The notes beneath the pieces were generated by a model. It searched no databases. It saw only the letters and a list, made by a program, of their open reading frames with translations, and was not told the DNA's origin. The position numbers were made by a program, and so were the translations under genes. 64,000 bases of DNA from Asterochloris sp. CNOR1 (taxonomy: Eukaryota; Chlorophyta; Trebouxiophyceae; Trebouxiales; Trebouxiaceae), in NCBI GenBank assembly GCA_963969365.1, contig OZ017751.1, forward strand, positions 1,054,001 through 1,118,000. The letters run 5' to 3'. Each line of letters opens with the position of its first letter. Within the stretch, counting starts at the first letter, position 1. This document shows positions 10,400-21,692 of the stretch, piece after piece.

Positions 10400-12475
10400 T
10401 CACCCCACAGTCTGAGGGGATGTCGGTATTGCTGGGCGCCCAAAGGCGTCATGGACCAATTCGGGGTGGCACAAGATGTTGACGTCATCGTGTGGCACGT
10501 ACTTTACAGACACGAGACACAGGCCCTGGGGCGCAGCCGTGTTCCAGCCCCGCCACGCAGCACCTGCAGGTGCCAGGAGACAGCCTTGGCCCTCACGCAG
10601 CCGGCAGCAGCAGGCAGCCCATCCTGCAGCTTGCTGTCTCATTGTAACCCTTCGCATATGCAGCGGTGTCAGTCCCTTGACCTATTGGCCCTGAAGAGAG
10701 CAGGGGCCTGCACACAGCCAGCATGCAGCACAGGACAGCTCATCGAATGAGGCATGGCAGGGCTGCTCTTAGGGCTGGGTTTTCACAAGACTTGACATGG
10801 GCCGCCTCCACAACAGCATGCAGCAGCAAGACATTCCCAGAGTGCTGCCAGCAGCATGATCTCTGCTGTGAGCCCTGCACCTGGGCCTTGCTCCCTGCCA
10901 GCTGCCAGTCTTTGCTGGATGTCCTCGAGGGACAGTTTCCCCTGCCCAACTGCCAGCAGGGCACCCACCATGTGCCTGCAACCAACACAGCATGCAAGTG
11001 AAACAAAACAACAGGCGCACCAAGCTTTCCCGCGCGTCAAGCAAGGACATGCGACTTCTTCTAGATGCCCAACCTGCACTGCTTCCATAAGAAGCCCGTG
11101 CCTTCAATCTCCGCCCGGAAGCCATCTGACTGTTCCACAATGGCAAAGCGTTGAATGAGCCTGACAGGGTTCCATTTGCCTCGCTGAGCTGGCTTAGGAA
11201 TGTTGCAGAAATGGCTGAAGTCGTGTCGGCCTTCAAAGAGGGCTGCAGCACGTCTGCCCACTAGGCAACACAAGTCAGGTAATGTAGATTGCACAGTGAC
11301 ATGCAGCATGAGGGCGCTCTACTCTGCAAGACAGCAGTGGCTGCCAAGCCTGACTTCACTCTGCAAGGAAGCAGTGTGGCTGCCCAGCCTGGAAGTAAAC
11401 GTAGGGAACAGCTCCATGCAGAGCTGCGCTCAGGCGTCTCACCGGACACTATTGAGGTCAAGCTCAGCAGAGCAGTGCAGGCTGTAGCGGTGAGTGAAGG
11501 GGTCTTGCACCGCCGCTGTGCAAACAGTGTAATGGTAGACCTGAAGCAGTCAAGCCCTCAAGGGTGATGTGGCATAGGGTGTGAAGGCTGCAGGATGTGA
11601 GGGGCTGGGCTGCAGGGCATGAGCACCCTGGTATGGCCAGCTGCCTACCTTGCTGAGAGCTGAGTAGCGGCAGTGAAAGTCTGGCGGCACCCGCTGCAGG
11701 TGAGTCACACGAATGCTGGGCGGCAGCAGCCTGTTCAGCTGGAAGCGTACTGTGTGGCAGTCATCAATCTGCTCGAAGAGGTAAAAGTTGACTGCCTGCA
11801 TGACTGCGGCACCGTCGCAGCAAACTCTGTTGGGAAGGTGACAGAGAAGGCAAGGGCTGCCACAACATTGCCACAGGGGCGGCACAGGGACTGGGTGACT
11901 TGCTCAGCCCTGTGCATGGGTGAGGCACCTGTAAATGTGGCACGGGCAGCTGCAGTTGTGCCTTGCCTTTGGCACGCATGCTGACATCTCTCTGGCGAAT
12001 GCTGTTGAAGCAAACAGTCGCAGCTCCCCATGCAATGCTGGCTGCAGCTTACCTGGCCTCGGGCGTGCACGCCTGTATCTGTGCGGCCAGCGCTCTGCAT
12101 CCGCAGCGAGCTTGGAGACTGCTGGCTGATCTGGCAAACAGCTTCCTCCACCCTGTGCTGGACAGTAGCCACCTTGCGGCAAGTGTGGTTCTGCACCTGA
12201 AAGCCATTGTACCTGCAGAGCATGGGTCAAGGATTCAGCGCAGTCAGCAATGGCTTTCAACCTGCTCTACATGCTTACGCGGTCCCATCATAGGCCAAAT
12301 AGGCTATGTGATTGTGAATGCCCCAGCCCCCATGGTCTGCAGCAAAGCCTGTGTAGCAGGCAATGCACCTCACAGCTCGCAGCCTGCCAGCAGAACTTGA
12401 TCTAATTGACTTGCGTGACACGAGGCACTGCAGGGGCAATGCCAGGCCCCTGCACACATCAAATGATCGCAGCAT
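10400..12475 (-). CDS. tRNA pseudouridine synthase, TruA/PUS3 type
   Basis: The enzyme converts uridine to pseudouridine in the tRNA anticodon stem-loop region. Seven exons join in phase: 12475-12279, 12212-12053, 11795-11649, 11540-11443, 11253-11074, 10975-10881 and 10563-10400, giving about 346 residues. Family landmarks appear in order: YLAYDGTAYNGFQVQ, then AGRTDTGVHARGQ with the catalytic Asp, RVPPDFHCRYSALSK, FEGRHDFSHF, GFLWKQCRHMVGALLAVGQG, and near the end QGLCLVSVKYV. About 55 residues precede the domain and include basic and Ser residues, so organelle import is possible but not shown. The length fits eukaryotic TruA-like proteins. The start was chosen as the first ATG in frame, 61 bases from the divergent neighbour. 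An internal tandem duplication sits in the intron at 11322-11391. Confidence 0.9.
11322..11391. repeat. Two-copy tandem repeat in a TruA-gene intron
   Basis: A unit beginning CTCTGCAAG and ending GCCTG occurs at 11322-11352 and 11359-11391. The copies are 37 bases apart and differ by a few substitutions and two added bases. Confidence 0.7.
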
Positions 12476-12536
12476 GGTTCAATGCGGCATTGGTATCAGT
12501 AGGTTGGAGTCCAAAATCTGATCACTAAGACCCACC
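12476..12536. promoter_or_regulatory. Short divergent promoter region
   Basis: Only 61 bases separate the start codons of the pseudouridine synthase (minus) and the PYROXD2-like gene (plus). Both transcripts must start within or very near this stretch, so a shared bidirectional promoter is likely. I see no clear TATA box. That the two are co-expressed is inference. Confidence 0.5.
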
Positions 12537-15500
12537 ATGTTAGGCAGGATTCGGGCGGTAAGACATTCTTCCAGCAGGATCTATGCCCATTTTGCCCTGT
12601 CTGCCGATCTCAGCACAGCATCTCGGGAGGGGCAGGCTGATGTCGCTATTGTGGGAGCCGGGCACAATGGTCTGGTGGCAGCAACACTACTGGCCAGGCA
12701 GGGCCTCAAGGTCAGCTGGATCGATAAGGCTGCGATCAGACCAAGCATTCATTCAGCAGTGTGAGTCTGCAGGTGCAGGTCTTTGAGGAAAAGGATATGG
12801 TGGGGGGTGCCTGCAGGACAGAGTACCCCTTCAAGCGTGCTCCGGGCCTGGCCGCCTCCACAGGTAAGCTGCATTGGTTGCACAGCACTTACATTCTGGG
12901 TGAGCGTGGCACCCCAAATCTGGTGGCAGCATCACAACTGAATACCGCTGATCCAGCCTGCCTATCGCATGCTCTCCCTGCGCTGCAGGGGCATACCTGC
13001 TCGGCGTGATGCCCCCAGAGCTCATTCAGGTATCGGTGCATGCCTGCTCCCTCCCTTTAGTAGCCACAGCCCTTCCTGACTCAAATGCAGAGGCCTCCCT
13101 GATCTGGGTTGAGAGGGGCCTGATCAATGCAGCTTCTTGGAATTGACATCCCAACCTTGCGCAGAGACCCGCACTACTTCCTACCAACAACAGGTGGGCA
13201 TTGCTCTGCCTCTGTGCGACCTGCAAACCATGGGTGCATCACTCAGCAGAAGGCCCAGGCTCTGCTTGATCCGCATCTGCACAGGCAGCAGGCTCCAATT
13301 GTATATAGGCTCAGAACAAGGGCAGTGCTGCTGTGCTTTCTTGCTGTTCAGGCCACAGGGCACTCAGACGCTCACCTGCAGGACTGTCGCTGGCAGGGCT
13401 TTGCACCCTTGCAGGCAGTAGATCTGATTGCAGGGCTCAGTGCGCGGGCTGTGCCACTGGCTGCAGGCGACAGGTACCTTCTGTTTGGTTCTGATCAACA
13501 GCACATGAAGGCCCAGTTCCTTAAGTTCTTCTCAACCGCTGACTGGGAGGCCAACCAGAGGTTGCAGGTGAGGAGCCCCTCAAGCGCATGTCTCAGTGTC
13601 ATGCAGATCGTTTTGGCAGGACTGAGCTGATATGGGGAGCACATCTCACCAAGGCGGCCTGACAGCATCAGGCTGCTCCGCCAATCATTCACTGCTGTAG
13701 ACCCCTGACTGGTAGTCACCTTGATGTCTGCGCGTCTGACTTTGGAAAAAGATGATCCAACAAGCTGGTGCACTAAGGCCCCAAAGAGGGGGGGAGACAG
13801 CAGACTCTCTGTGCTGATGTGCTGCAGGCAGAGATGGCGCAGCTGGTACAGGACATTGGGCCCACCTGGCTGCAAGCCCCCCTCAGCCTGGAGGATACTG
13901 CTGAACGCCATGTCAGGCCACAGCTGCGCGAGGTGGGTCGGCTACACCCCCGGTCCGGCTGAGCTCTGCATGCCCCCTGATGATGATTTGTCAAAGCAGT
14001 GCCGATGTGTCTGCAGAGGCTCGCATTGTGCTGCCTTGTCCTTGCAGGGGGGAGTGACTAGCCTGCTACACCTGATTCTGTGTCCCCCAGGCCCCTTCCA
14101 TGTGACCACTTGATCAGGGCATACAAATGATGCTCCGCTAGCCCTGCAGGTAGGAGGGGGCCTGGCTGTAACGTGCTTGAGGGATGCCAGCTGCAGCCTC
14201 TGCAGGTCCCGGCTGCACCTGCACCCTTCCAACCGTCCTGCCTTGCTGCCTGTGCCTGCAGACCTTCATCAACCTGTGCCAGCAGCCTGTGGCCAGGTAC
14301 CTTGACCGCTTTGGCTTCAAGAGCGACCTGCTCAAGGCCATGTACGCAGTGACTGACGGCTTTGCTGGCCTCACGGGCTCCTGGGAGAGTCCTGGCTCTG
14401 GCATGAACTTCCTGGTGCACAATATGGTGAGCAGCCTGTCTGCAGTGTTGGCCCCCCTCTTGTGAGGTGGGGCCTGATGGCTCCAGGCTGCTGAGCCTGC
14501 TTGCTGCAGGCAGCAGCCAGCCGGTGCTGCAGCTGCTCACGTGCACTGTGAAGGGTCTGGGTGCTACTTTAGCAGCCCCCGTCTCATGCCTTTCAGCAGC
14601 TGCTCAGCCTGCTTGTTAGATCTGTCGACTGGCCCACCTGCTGCTTCGCCTGCCTGTGGTGCCCAGTTGCCATTGTCAACCGCCGCAGCAGCTGAAATAC
14701 AGATGCGTTGTTGCTCCTGCCATGGCACCCGCCGGGAGGCAGCGCCTGGTCTGCCGCTGCAGGTACTCCTGCATCACACCCTCCTTCGTCTGCCACGGCA
14801 GCGCCCAAGACACCTCGCGACACTGGCCTTGCAGTGCTGCCTCCTTGGAACCACCTCTTGCTGCTAAGCTTGACACATCGTGAGCAGTTTATGCAAAGCC
14901 AGCTGCACCATGGTTGTTTGCTGCCCTTAAACCATAGAAACATACCTTCCCTGCAGTGTCGCCTGCCTGGCTCAGACGGCACCTGGATGGTTGTCAGGGG
15001 GGGCATGGGGACCATCACCCAGAGGCTGGCCCAGGCAGCCATGCAGGCGGGGGCCAACATCCAGACCGGACAGGGAGTGCAGAGCATCAGCATCAGGGAT
15101 GGCGTGGCTCATGGGGTGCAGGTACCGCCAACGCCTGGCTGCCACACCCTCATGCTTGTCACACACACAGGGCTCAAGGCCATGTCAGGCAGTTGCTGAC
15201 ACCATCTGTTCACAGTCAGGTCTGACTATGATGTGGGCCGCAGGGAGGCACCTGCCTGGGGAGTTGTAGCACGGTGTGATAGCTCTTGATTGAGACAGCA
15301 GACATGTGTCTCTGCGGCCTGCAAAAAGATCGGCAGGCTGTGGGAGCGCCAAGACATGGATGTGGTGTTCTGCAGCTCGCAGATGGACGTGAGGTGGCAG
15401 CGCAGGCAGTGGTAGTGAACGCAGACCCCTTTAGACTAAGGGAGCTGGCAGGTAAGGTTTTTTGTGTCGAGCATGACTTGGTGCTAGGACATGCAGCCCT

Positions 15501-16702
15501 GACACCCACTCAGTGGGGCCTGGACATGGATTTTGAATGGTGGCTTTGCACAGTGTGTAAATGCAGACCTTCTGACCTGTGGCTTGCAGGGAAGCAAAGC
15601 TTCAGTGCTGCATTTAACAAACAGGTGGACGACATGCTCAAGGACGGGACCAGCCTGAAAATAAACCTGGCCCTGAAGGGCCTGCCCAAGTTCAAGTAAG
15701 ATGCTGCAGCGACAGATGGACTGCAGTGCCGCTGGTCTGTGCCGCAAGCAGCTGCCGGTTTGCTGGATGCGTGTGGTCGCATGCCTGCTTAGCCGCAAGG
15801 TGTGCTGCAACTGTCAAGTGTGCAGCGGACTTTTTGTTGGGCACGGCCTGCAGGAGCATGCCACTGGAAATCAGCCAGCACCCTAAACACCCCTCTCAAT
15901 GCACAGCAGCCTGCATGCACCCACCAGGACACACCTAAATCTGCATGGCGCACTGCCTGCAGGTGCCTGCAGGAGGATAAGGGCCAGCTCAGGACGACCG
16001 TCCACCTGCTGCCAGATGAGGAGCGTGTCCTGCGCAGCATCACAGACAGCTTTGAAGATGTTAAGGCTGGCAGGCTGCCTGACTTTCCCACCATGGAGTG
16101 GTGGGTGCTTGGTTGCATTGGGCTGCAGTCGCTTGTCTTAGTCAGGTTATCTGCCGACCGGTGGCATCTCCTCAAACAGCAGCGTCCACAATTGACATCG
16201 CTGCCCTAAGAGCTCGCTGTACCCTGCAGCTTGGTGTCTGTGAAGGTCCCTGGCTGCTTGCTGCAGGTACATTCACACCACAGTGGACCCCAGCCTGCAG
16301 GACAAGGAGGGGCACCACAACTCAGCCCTGTTTGTGCAGTGGGTGCCCCACGACATTGAGGGCTCGACCTGGGAGCTGGAGGAGGACAGATATGTGCACC
16401 ACCTGCTCAAGCAGTGTGAACGCTTTGCCCCAGGGACTTTGGATCTGGTGCAGGACACCTTCACTCTCACCCCACCCAAGATTGCCAAGCACTTTGGCAT
16501 CTCACGCGGCCACATCCACCACGTCGACAACTCGTTTGGATTTGATAAGAGATTTCCTGCAAAAACTCCAGTGGAAGGGCTGTACTCTGCTTCAGCAGGC
16601 TGCCATCCTGGCGGCTCTGTGGCCGGATGCGCTGGCCACAATGCAGCTCTGCAGCTGGTCCAGGATCTGCAGCTGCAGCCTTGCTGGCAGACAGCAATTT
16701 AG
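12537..16702 (+). CDS. PYROXD2-like FAD-dependent oxidoreductase
   Basis: This is a phytoene-desaturase-fold flavoprotein. Human PYROXD2 is mitochondrial; its substrate is not established. Twelve exons join in phase: 12537-12710, 12773-12863, 12989-13029, 13133-13193, 13467-13567, 13828-13932, 14262-14426, 14957-15121, 15376-15451, 15590-15695, 15963-16100 and 16267-16702, for 552 residues (human protein about 580). The FAD-binding motif is at residues 36-50 (VAIVGAGHNGLVAATLLAR), followed by the family's VGGACRTE. Later landmarks are SWESPGSGMNFLVHNM, VVRGGMGTITQRLAQAA, a second nucleotide-fold segment VVVNADPFRLRELAG, and a C-terminal glycine-rich SASAGCHPGGSVAGCAGHNA that closes the FAD site. 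The first 30 residues are rich in Arg and Ser with few acidic residues, which fits a mitochondrial or plastid targeting peptide. Confidence 0.88.
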
Positions 16703-17829
16703 GTGATATTGAACTGGTGACAGCATGTTTGTGAAGTATCCAGCTCTGCAATGTAATTCAAAACAACCAAATGATAAACAGTCTCATACTGTACTATCGC
16801 TCTGTTCAACACCGCAAAAGGAGGGGCACTGGGCGTACGTGTTGAGTTGGAGCCGGGGTTGCTGACAATGGTAACAGCAGCCAGGGCATGTCAGGCAAGC
16901 ACACCACTGCCAGCTCTTGCTGCTGAAGGCCGTTAACCAAACATGAGTGGAAGGTCTGCTGCAAGCCAGGGGGCCAATCAAGAGACACAATATGTGTTCT
17001 GTGACGTGGGCTGCAGCAGGGTGACTCACAATGTTGGCGAGCGGCAGCAGCAGCGCCAAAACAGCGCTGCACGCGAGCCAACTTCACAAAGCCGCTGATG
17101 AACCTGTCATTGGCCCACAGCAATTTGAAGTCAACTGTTAAGCAGATCACCAGCTCAGGATGTACCTAGAGTTGTCATGCCACTGACAGCCTTCCTTGCT
17201 GGAGCTGCTTCTCCACTGATTTGGTGCCCATTGTCGGGCTGGATGCAAGTTGTCAGGCCGTGCAGCTCCTGTAGGTGCCAGCCAGGCATGTGCAGAGTCA
17301 CGCGTTGGAGCATGGCCAGATTGGCTTGCCAGACCTCTCCAAGGCTTTGCTGCTATTCTCTGTTTCCTTTGGGCCAGCTCCGACTTCCAGCAGATGACTC
17401 TCCAGGGTCTGCTGGAAGTTTTGGCTCAGGCGACAGGCAGTCCAACACTCATCTGCAAATGAGATGTTCATTCACAGCCTCTGAAGTGGCTGGTGAAACT
17501 CTCTCTGCCATCAGTATGCCAGCAGCAAAGTGCTTCTGCTCCTGTGTGACTTGCCCTTGGGGGTGACCGGAATCTGAACTTGAGCTACAAGGATACTGCC
17601 TTGGGCACTGTCGAGACCCAGCGGAGCCCCAGTGGTGCAAAAGGCTTCGTAACAGAGCCTCTGGGTTTGCCTGGTGAGGCTCCCGCTGCACCGCCAGGGC
17701 AAGATGTCCAAAGTCTCTGCAGTGATGAGCATGCAATGCTGATTGTGGCATGATCCTTGACTGAAGCATGTGCTGCAGGCATAGTTCACTTGGTGCCGCG
17801 AGAGGCATTTGAGGTGCTGCTGTACAGCA
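16703..17829. other. Intergenic region, no gene supported
   Basis: A TGTAA motif at 16752-16756, 50 bases after the stop, matches the green-algal poly(A) signal. The rest contains only short overlapping frames on both strands. One minus frame (16806-17150) looks mildly coding-like but has no splice partners or recognised motif. The right part must contain the QCR7 promoter. Confidence 0.4.
16752..16756 (+). terminator. Putative TGTAA poly(A) signal of the PYROXD2-like gene
   Basis: TGTAA is the usual polyadenylation signal in green algae, commonly found shortly before the cleavage site. Here it follows the stop codon by 50 bases. A five-base motif can occur by chance. Confidence 0.45.
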
Positions 17830-19253
17830 ATGAGCAAGGTGAGGCTCTCTGTGCCTATGCATAAGCTGCCGGCATTCAATTGGTACGCAGCTCAGCATGC
17901 AGCCCCTCTGATGTGTCCCTCGTCCGCAGGGTCTCATCAAGGCATTTGACCCCGTGATCACATGGGCTGCGAGGCGCTACCAGCTGGCTGTTGGCACTGA
18001 GCTGAAGAAGTATGGACTTAGATATGAGGACCTGTACGACCCTCTGCTGAACCAGGTGAGGCTATGCATGGCTGCCTGTTTGCCACAGAATAGACCACAC
18101 AATGCCGTGGGGCAAGCAAACAATCCATCGGGGCTTGCACGGGCTCGCCAGCGAACTGCCTTGAGTGGCAGTTGTTCCAGCTGGTGCTTTCACCAGTTCC
18201 ATCTTGGCCAGGTCTTAAGACGAGCATGGCAGACTGTAGTGTCCTGCCACCATCATTTTGACTCTGATCAAAGGAATTCATACCCCTCCGCGGCTTCCAG
18301 CAAGGATTAGCATGGGGCACGCTGGTGTCAGGCAGGCCTCAGGCCTGACCTGTTCTGCCTGGCTGACGCCGCAGGGATGGGGTCGCTGCTGAGTTATGGC
18401 ATGGTTGCTTGACGAATCTATTGTGTCTGGGTCCTGGCTGAACATGAATGTGCCGACCAATCAGACGCACTGTGCTTGAGCACCACCTGAGTCCTGATTT
18501 GGCATTGATCACCTGCACTCTGCCTGTGCAGGAACATTGACAGACCTCACATTGAGCACTTTCCGACTTGGACCTTTGAGCTCCTGTGATGGGCAGTGTG
18601 CAGGACACTGCAAAGTGTGACATACACTCAACCCGAACTCACGGCAGAGCTTTGACCATCCACCAACTTGGCCAGCTGAGCGTAGAGCAACTGGGCTCCT
18701 GACCACTAAGCAGCTGTTCTGCCCCTGTGCAGGACGTTGATGAGGCCCTGAGGCGGCTTCCTGTGGAGGTGACAGATGCACGCAACCAGCGCATGAAGCG
18801 CGCTGTGGACTGCAGCCTGAAGAAGTCGTACCTGCCCAAGGATCTGCAGGACCAGCAGACCCCCTGGGCTTGGTATGTGCGGGTGGGTCATCCTGGATGC
18901 GCACATTCTGCGCTGCAAAGCAGAATGGCTGCCCTGCAGGACCAGGATGGAGTTCATGCGGGCATATCCCATCGTGTTTTGTCTGGGAAACTGGCTGGAT
19001 GCAAACTCTTGTTGCTGGGGGCAGATGCACGCCGCAGCGGGCGCTCAATACTGCACAGTACTGTCCCAAGTGCTCAGGACATCTCAAGTGCTCAGGATCT
19101 ACGTTTCCTGCTTTGTGCACAATGGTGAGTTCAAGGACGTGCTGTTACGAGACTTGCCTGCTGCTGCAGGACATGTGGGCACGAGTCCAGATTGAAAACG
19201 CTGAAAAGGCCCAGCTGGGCACTGGCAAGGCCTATGACAGGCAGCTGCCCTGA
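17830..19253 (+). CDS. QCR7: Cytochrome b-c1 complex subunit 7 (14 kDa)
   Basis: This is a matrix-facing small subunit of mitochondrial respiratory complex III, needed for assembly around cytochrome b. Four exons: 17830-17838 (only three codons), 17930-18055, 18733-18882 and 19170-19253. All phases are zero and the product is 122 residues, the same as plant QCR7. Family landmarks are LKKYGLRYEDLYDPL, ALRRLPVEVTDARNQRMKRA, LKKSYLPKDLQ, TPWAWYVRDMWARV and the C-terminal AYDRQLP. The third exon uses the donor CGG|GTGGGT rather than the nearer GTATGT, because only that choice keeps the alignment. As usual for this subunit there is no cleavable presequence. The nine-base first exon is unusually small and rests on the MSK start and the GTGAGG donor. 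Confidence 0.93.
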
Positions 19254-19342
19254 GCTGAGGCAGGCAGGGCAGAGCCGTCATCTGACTTGAGAGCGCCTGG
19301 TAGTTTTGTGATTGCTGAAATAGCAGACACTCAGCACTGCCA

Positions 19343-19347
19343 TGTAA
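19343..19347 (+). terminator. Putative TGTAA poly(A) signal of QCR7
   Basis: TGTAA lies 90 bases after the QCR7 stop codon, a normal position for the green-algal poly(A) signal. The downstream gene converges from the other side. Confidence 0.45.
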
Positions 19348-19500
19348 AGGCCAGGCACATGAGTGCAGCTTCAATGGAGGACAGTAAAGTATCTGACGGC
19401 AACATAGCACCATGAGGACAGTCCTTGTCGTCATGGCGGGCACACAGGTGTCAATGTTGGCAAGAGCAACCTCTGCTGCAAAATTGAGGGCCTGGGCACC

Positions 19501-21692
19501 TTACATGCTGTTCCTGGCAGGGATCGGTCTGGGACTGGTATGCCCAGAGCCTGCCTCGTGATGCTGACCTCCCAGCTGGGGAGCCGTCTGCAGACGTGGC
19601 TCCTGCTGCTGCTGTGGGAGCTGCTGGTTCTGGTGCAGCCCCGCATCCACAGCAGTCTTGTACCGCCGCCGCGGCTTGTACATCACTGTCGTGACATACT
19701 TGTTTCTATAGCGGTGAGTGGTGCCTATGATGAGCGCATTCAGCCCTGTGTTGCGCTGACAGTACAGGTGGTTCAGCACCACGTGCTGGGGCCGCGGCAG
19801 GGCGGACGCAGACTCCGGAGCCGCTGGCACATTGAGCAGCGTCAGCTGCAGATGGGGCGGCATGCCGGGGGGCTCCTTTGCATAGTCCTCTGGCATGGGC
19901 ATGGCCCGGTCATAGCTGCAGGCAGGCAGGGAGACAATTTGTGAGAGGTAGAGGGTCTCGCTGGAGTTGGACCCTCTTTACAGGTGGCCCACACTCACAG
20001 CTGCAGGGTGGGCAGAGTCAAGACCTGGGGCAGGCAGGCAGGCAAGGAGGCTGGGCATGCTTGGAGTCAGCTGGAGCTGATACTTGGTAGTACAGCCGCG
20101 CCAGCTACGCTCAGGCAGACCTGCTGGCGTCAGCTCAGCATCACGACCTTCCCCACTAGCATGGGGGACGGCGTCCCTGCAGGAATTGTCTGTGCAGAAC
20201 ATTTGAGCACAGCAAGCCATGAGCTGGGAAGCAACATGGACAGTCATTATGCAAGGCCAGAGACCTCTCAGAGGCAGGGCCTGTGTGAGGAGCCTTGCCC
20301 CCGTAGCTGGGTACAGAGTCGGAGCTGCCTTGCATCAGGCGCCCATTCACCTGTGAGGCGGCGATGCAGGAGCAGAGAAGCCTGAGAGACCTTCCAGGTT
20401 CTCTGGGACGTACTCCTGCACCTCCAACACGTTATTCACATTGCCCCGGTCGTCCGACACAGCTGGCTGGTCTGAGGCACACTGCCATTCCCCGTCAACC
20501 ACAAACTTGTACTGCAGCACATAGCAAGGGGCTTTCGGCATGAAGCATTGCAGTGCAGCCAGTCTGGCTGGTCTGAGGGCATGCAGACATAGTGCATGCA
20601 GACACAGTGCAGCCCAGAGCCAGAGGCTTTTACACAGAACACTGCAGTTTACAGCTATGTTAGAGACCAGTCTGAAGCACTGCGCCTCTCCCCGTCCAAC
20701 ACGAGAGAAGGTAGCACTCTGCCCAGACAGCTGAGCTGGTATTTGCGCTGAGGCAAGCTACGCTCTCCAACATATATAGCTGTGATTATCAGAGCGCCCT
20801 ACACGGCAAGACGCAAGTCCTGACATACCTGATACACTCCTGGGGGCAGCAGCTTGACTATTGTGTAGTCCTTGCCCGACTTCTGCATGCGCTGGCGGGA
20901 TGTCCAGTTGTCAAAGGAGCCCTCAACCTCCACAGCACCACCTCCACGTGTCCCTGCGCAAACACATCGAATTCATTGCACTGACATCTGCCACCCGCAA
21001 GCAAAGATGAGTCGCCCCAGCACGTCCTCTTGGAGGTCCCTGTTTTTTGCCCTGTAGCAGCACAGAGTGAGCTACGGCAGGCAATACAGTGTCTGCCTTG
21101 GGCTGACCTCAGGCTGGTGCAGGTCTGCAGAGCTCTGGTGCAGCTTATGAGTCTCAGTTTGAGCAGGCTGGGGTATCACCCAACATGCAACCAGCTGGCC
21201 CTTCCCACCCCTGCAGGGGGTTGAACACTCCTGGCTCAATCTGAGTGCAGGAACAAAGATGCAGGGTCTGAGATGATTGCAGAGGCTTCCAAGTCTACCT
21301 GCACCTGAGTGCAGATTGAGGTGCCAACAGAAGGCTGAATGTACTAGCTAGAGTGAGGCCTACCCTAGATCAGGTTCCAGCTGAGGCTTGTCATAGCATG
21401 GGCAGCAAGTAAGGCATTGAGTGGTCACTCCACGTCCTACCCCACATTGAGAGTGCAGCTGCAGCAAGGGCTGCAGCATGGGCAGCAGCGCAACTGAAGT
21501 GGCTATGCCTGGTGCCAGGCACTTCCAGCCCAAGTTTGCAGCCGCAGCAAGCCCAGCGGCAATGACCAGCATGGGCTTACAGGTGATGACTGTGGGCACC
21601 AGCTTTGGCTGAGCAGGCCAGCCTGCCACTCCGTGAAACTCAGCGGCCTGCCCTCTGCCATATGTGTCGTCTGTCCTCGGCATGGGCTCCAT
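19501..21692 (-). CDS. SnRK1 (AMPK/SNF1) beta subunit
   Basis: This is the regulatory scaffold of the energy-sensing SnRK1 kinase; it binds the alpha and gamma subunits. Four exons join in phase: 21692-21581, 20953-20829, 20511-20351 and 19915-19501, giving about 270 residues. The first exon ends in [10 protein letters not shown], the plant-type lead into the glycogen-binding CBM48 domain. That domain follows with [20 protein letters not shown] and YKFVVDGEW. Then come VQEYVPENL and the C-terminal AMPKBI domain with [33 protein letters not shown] and [15 protein letters not shown]. About 35 Gln-rich residues extend past the domain end. The start at 21692 is tentative: an acceptor-like CTGCAG lies just upstream, so a further 5' exon, perhaps carrying the N-myristoylation Met-Gly seen in plants, may exist. 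Confidence 0.9.
20460..20584. repeat. Exon echo in the SnRK1 beta gene
   Basis: Coding bases 20460-20486 (CTGGCTGGTCTGAGG core) recur at 20560-20584 in the preceding intron, about 100 bases away. Next to the copy a 15-base unit (GCATGCAGACATAGT) is itself repeated with one change. Confidence 0.6.

Noticed and set aside
16806-17150. Minus-strand frame with a few coding-like peptides
   Set aside because: No consistent splice partners, start, or recognised motif; it lies in the intergenic region upstream of QCR7.
18870-18882. GTATGT donor inside the third QCR7 exon
   Set aside because: Using it shifts the frame of the last exon. The GTGGGT donor twelve bases on restores a gap-free match to plant QCR7.
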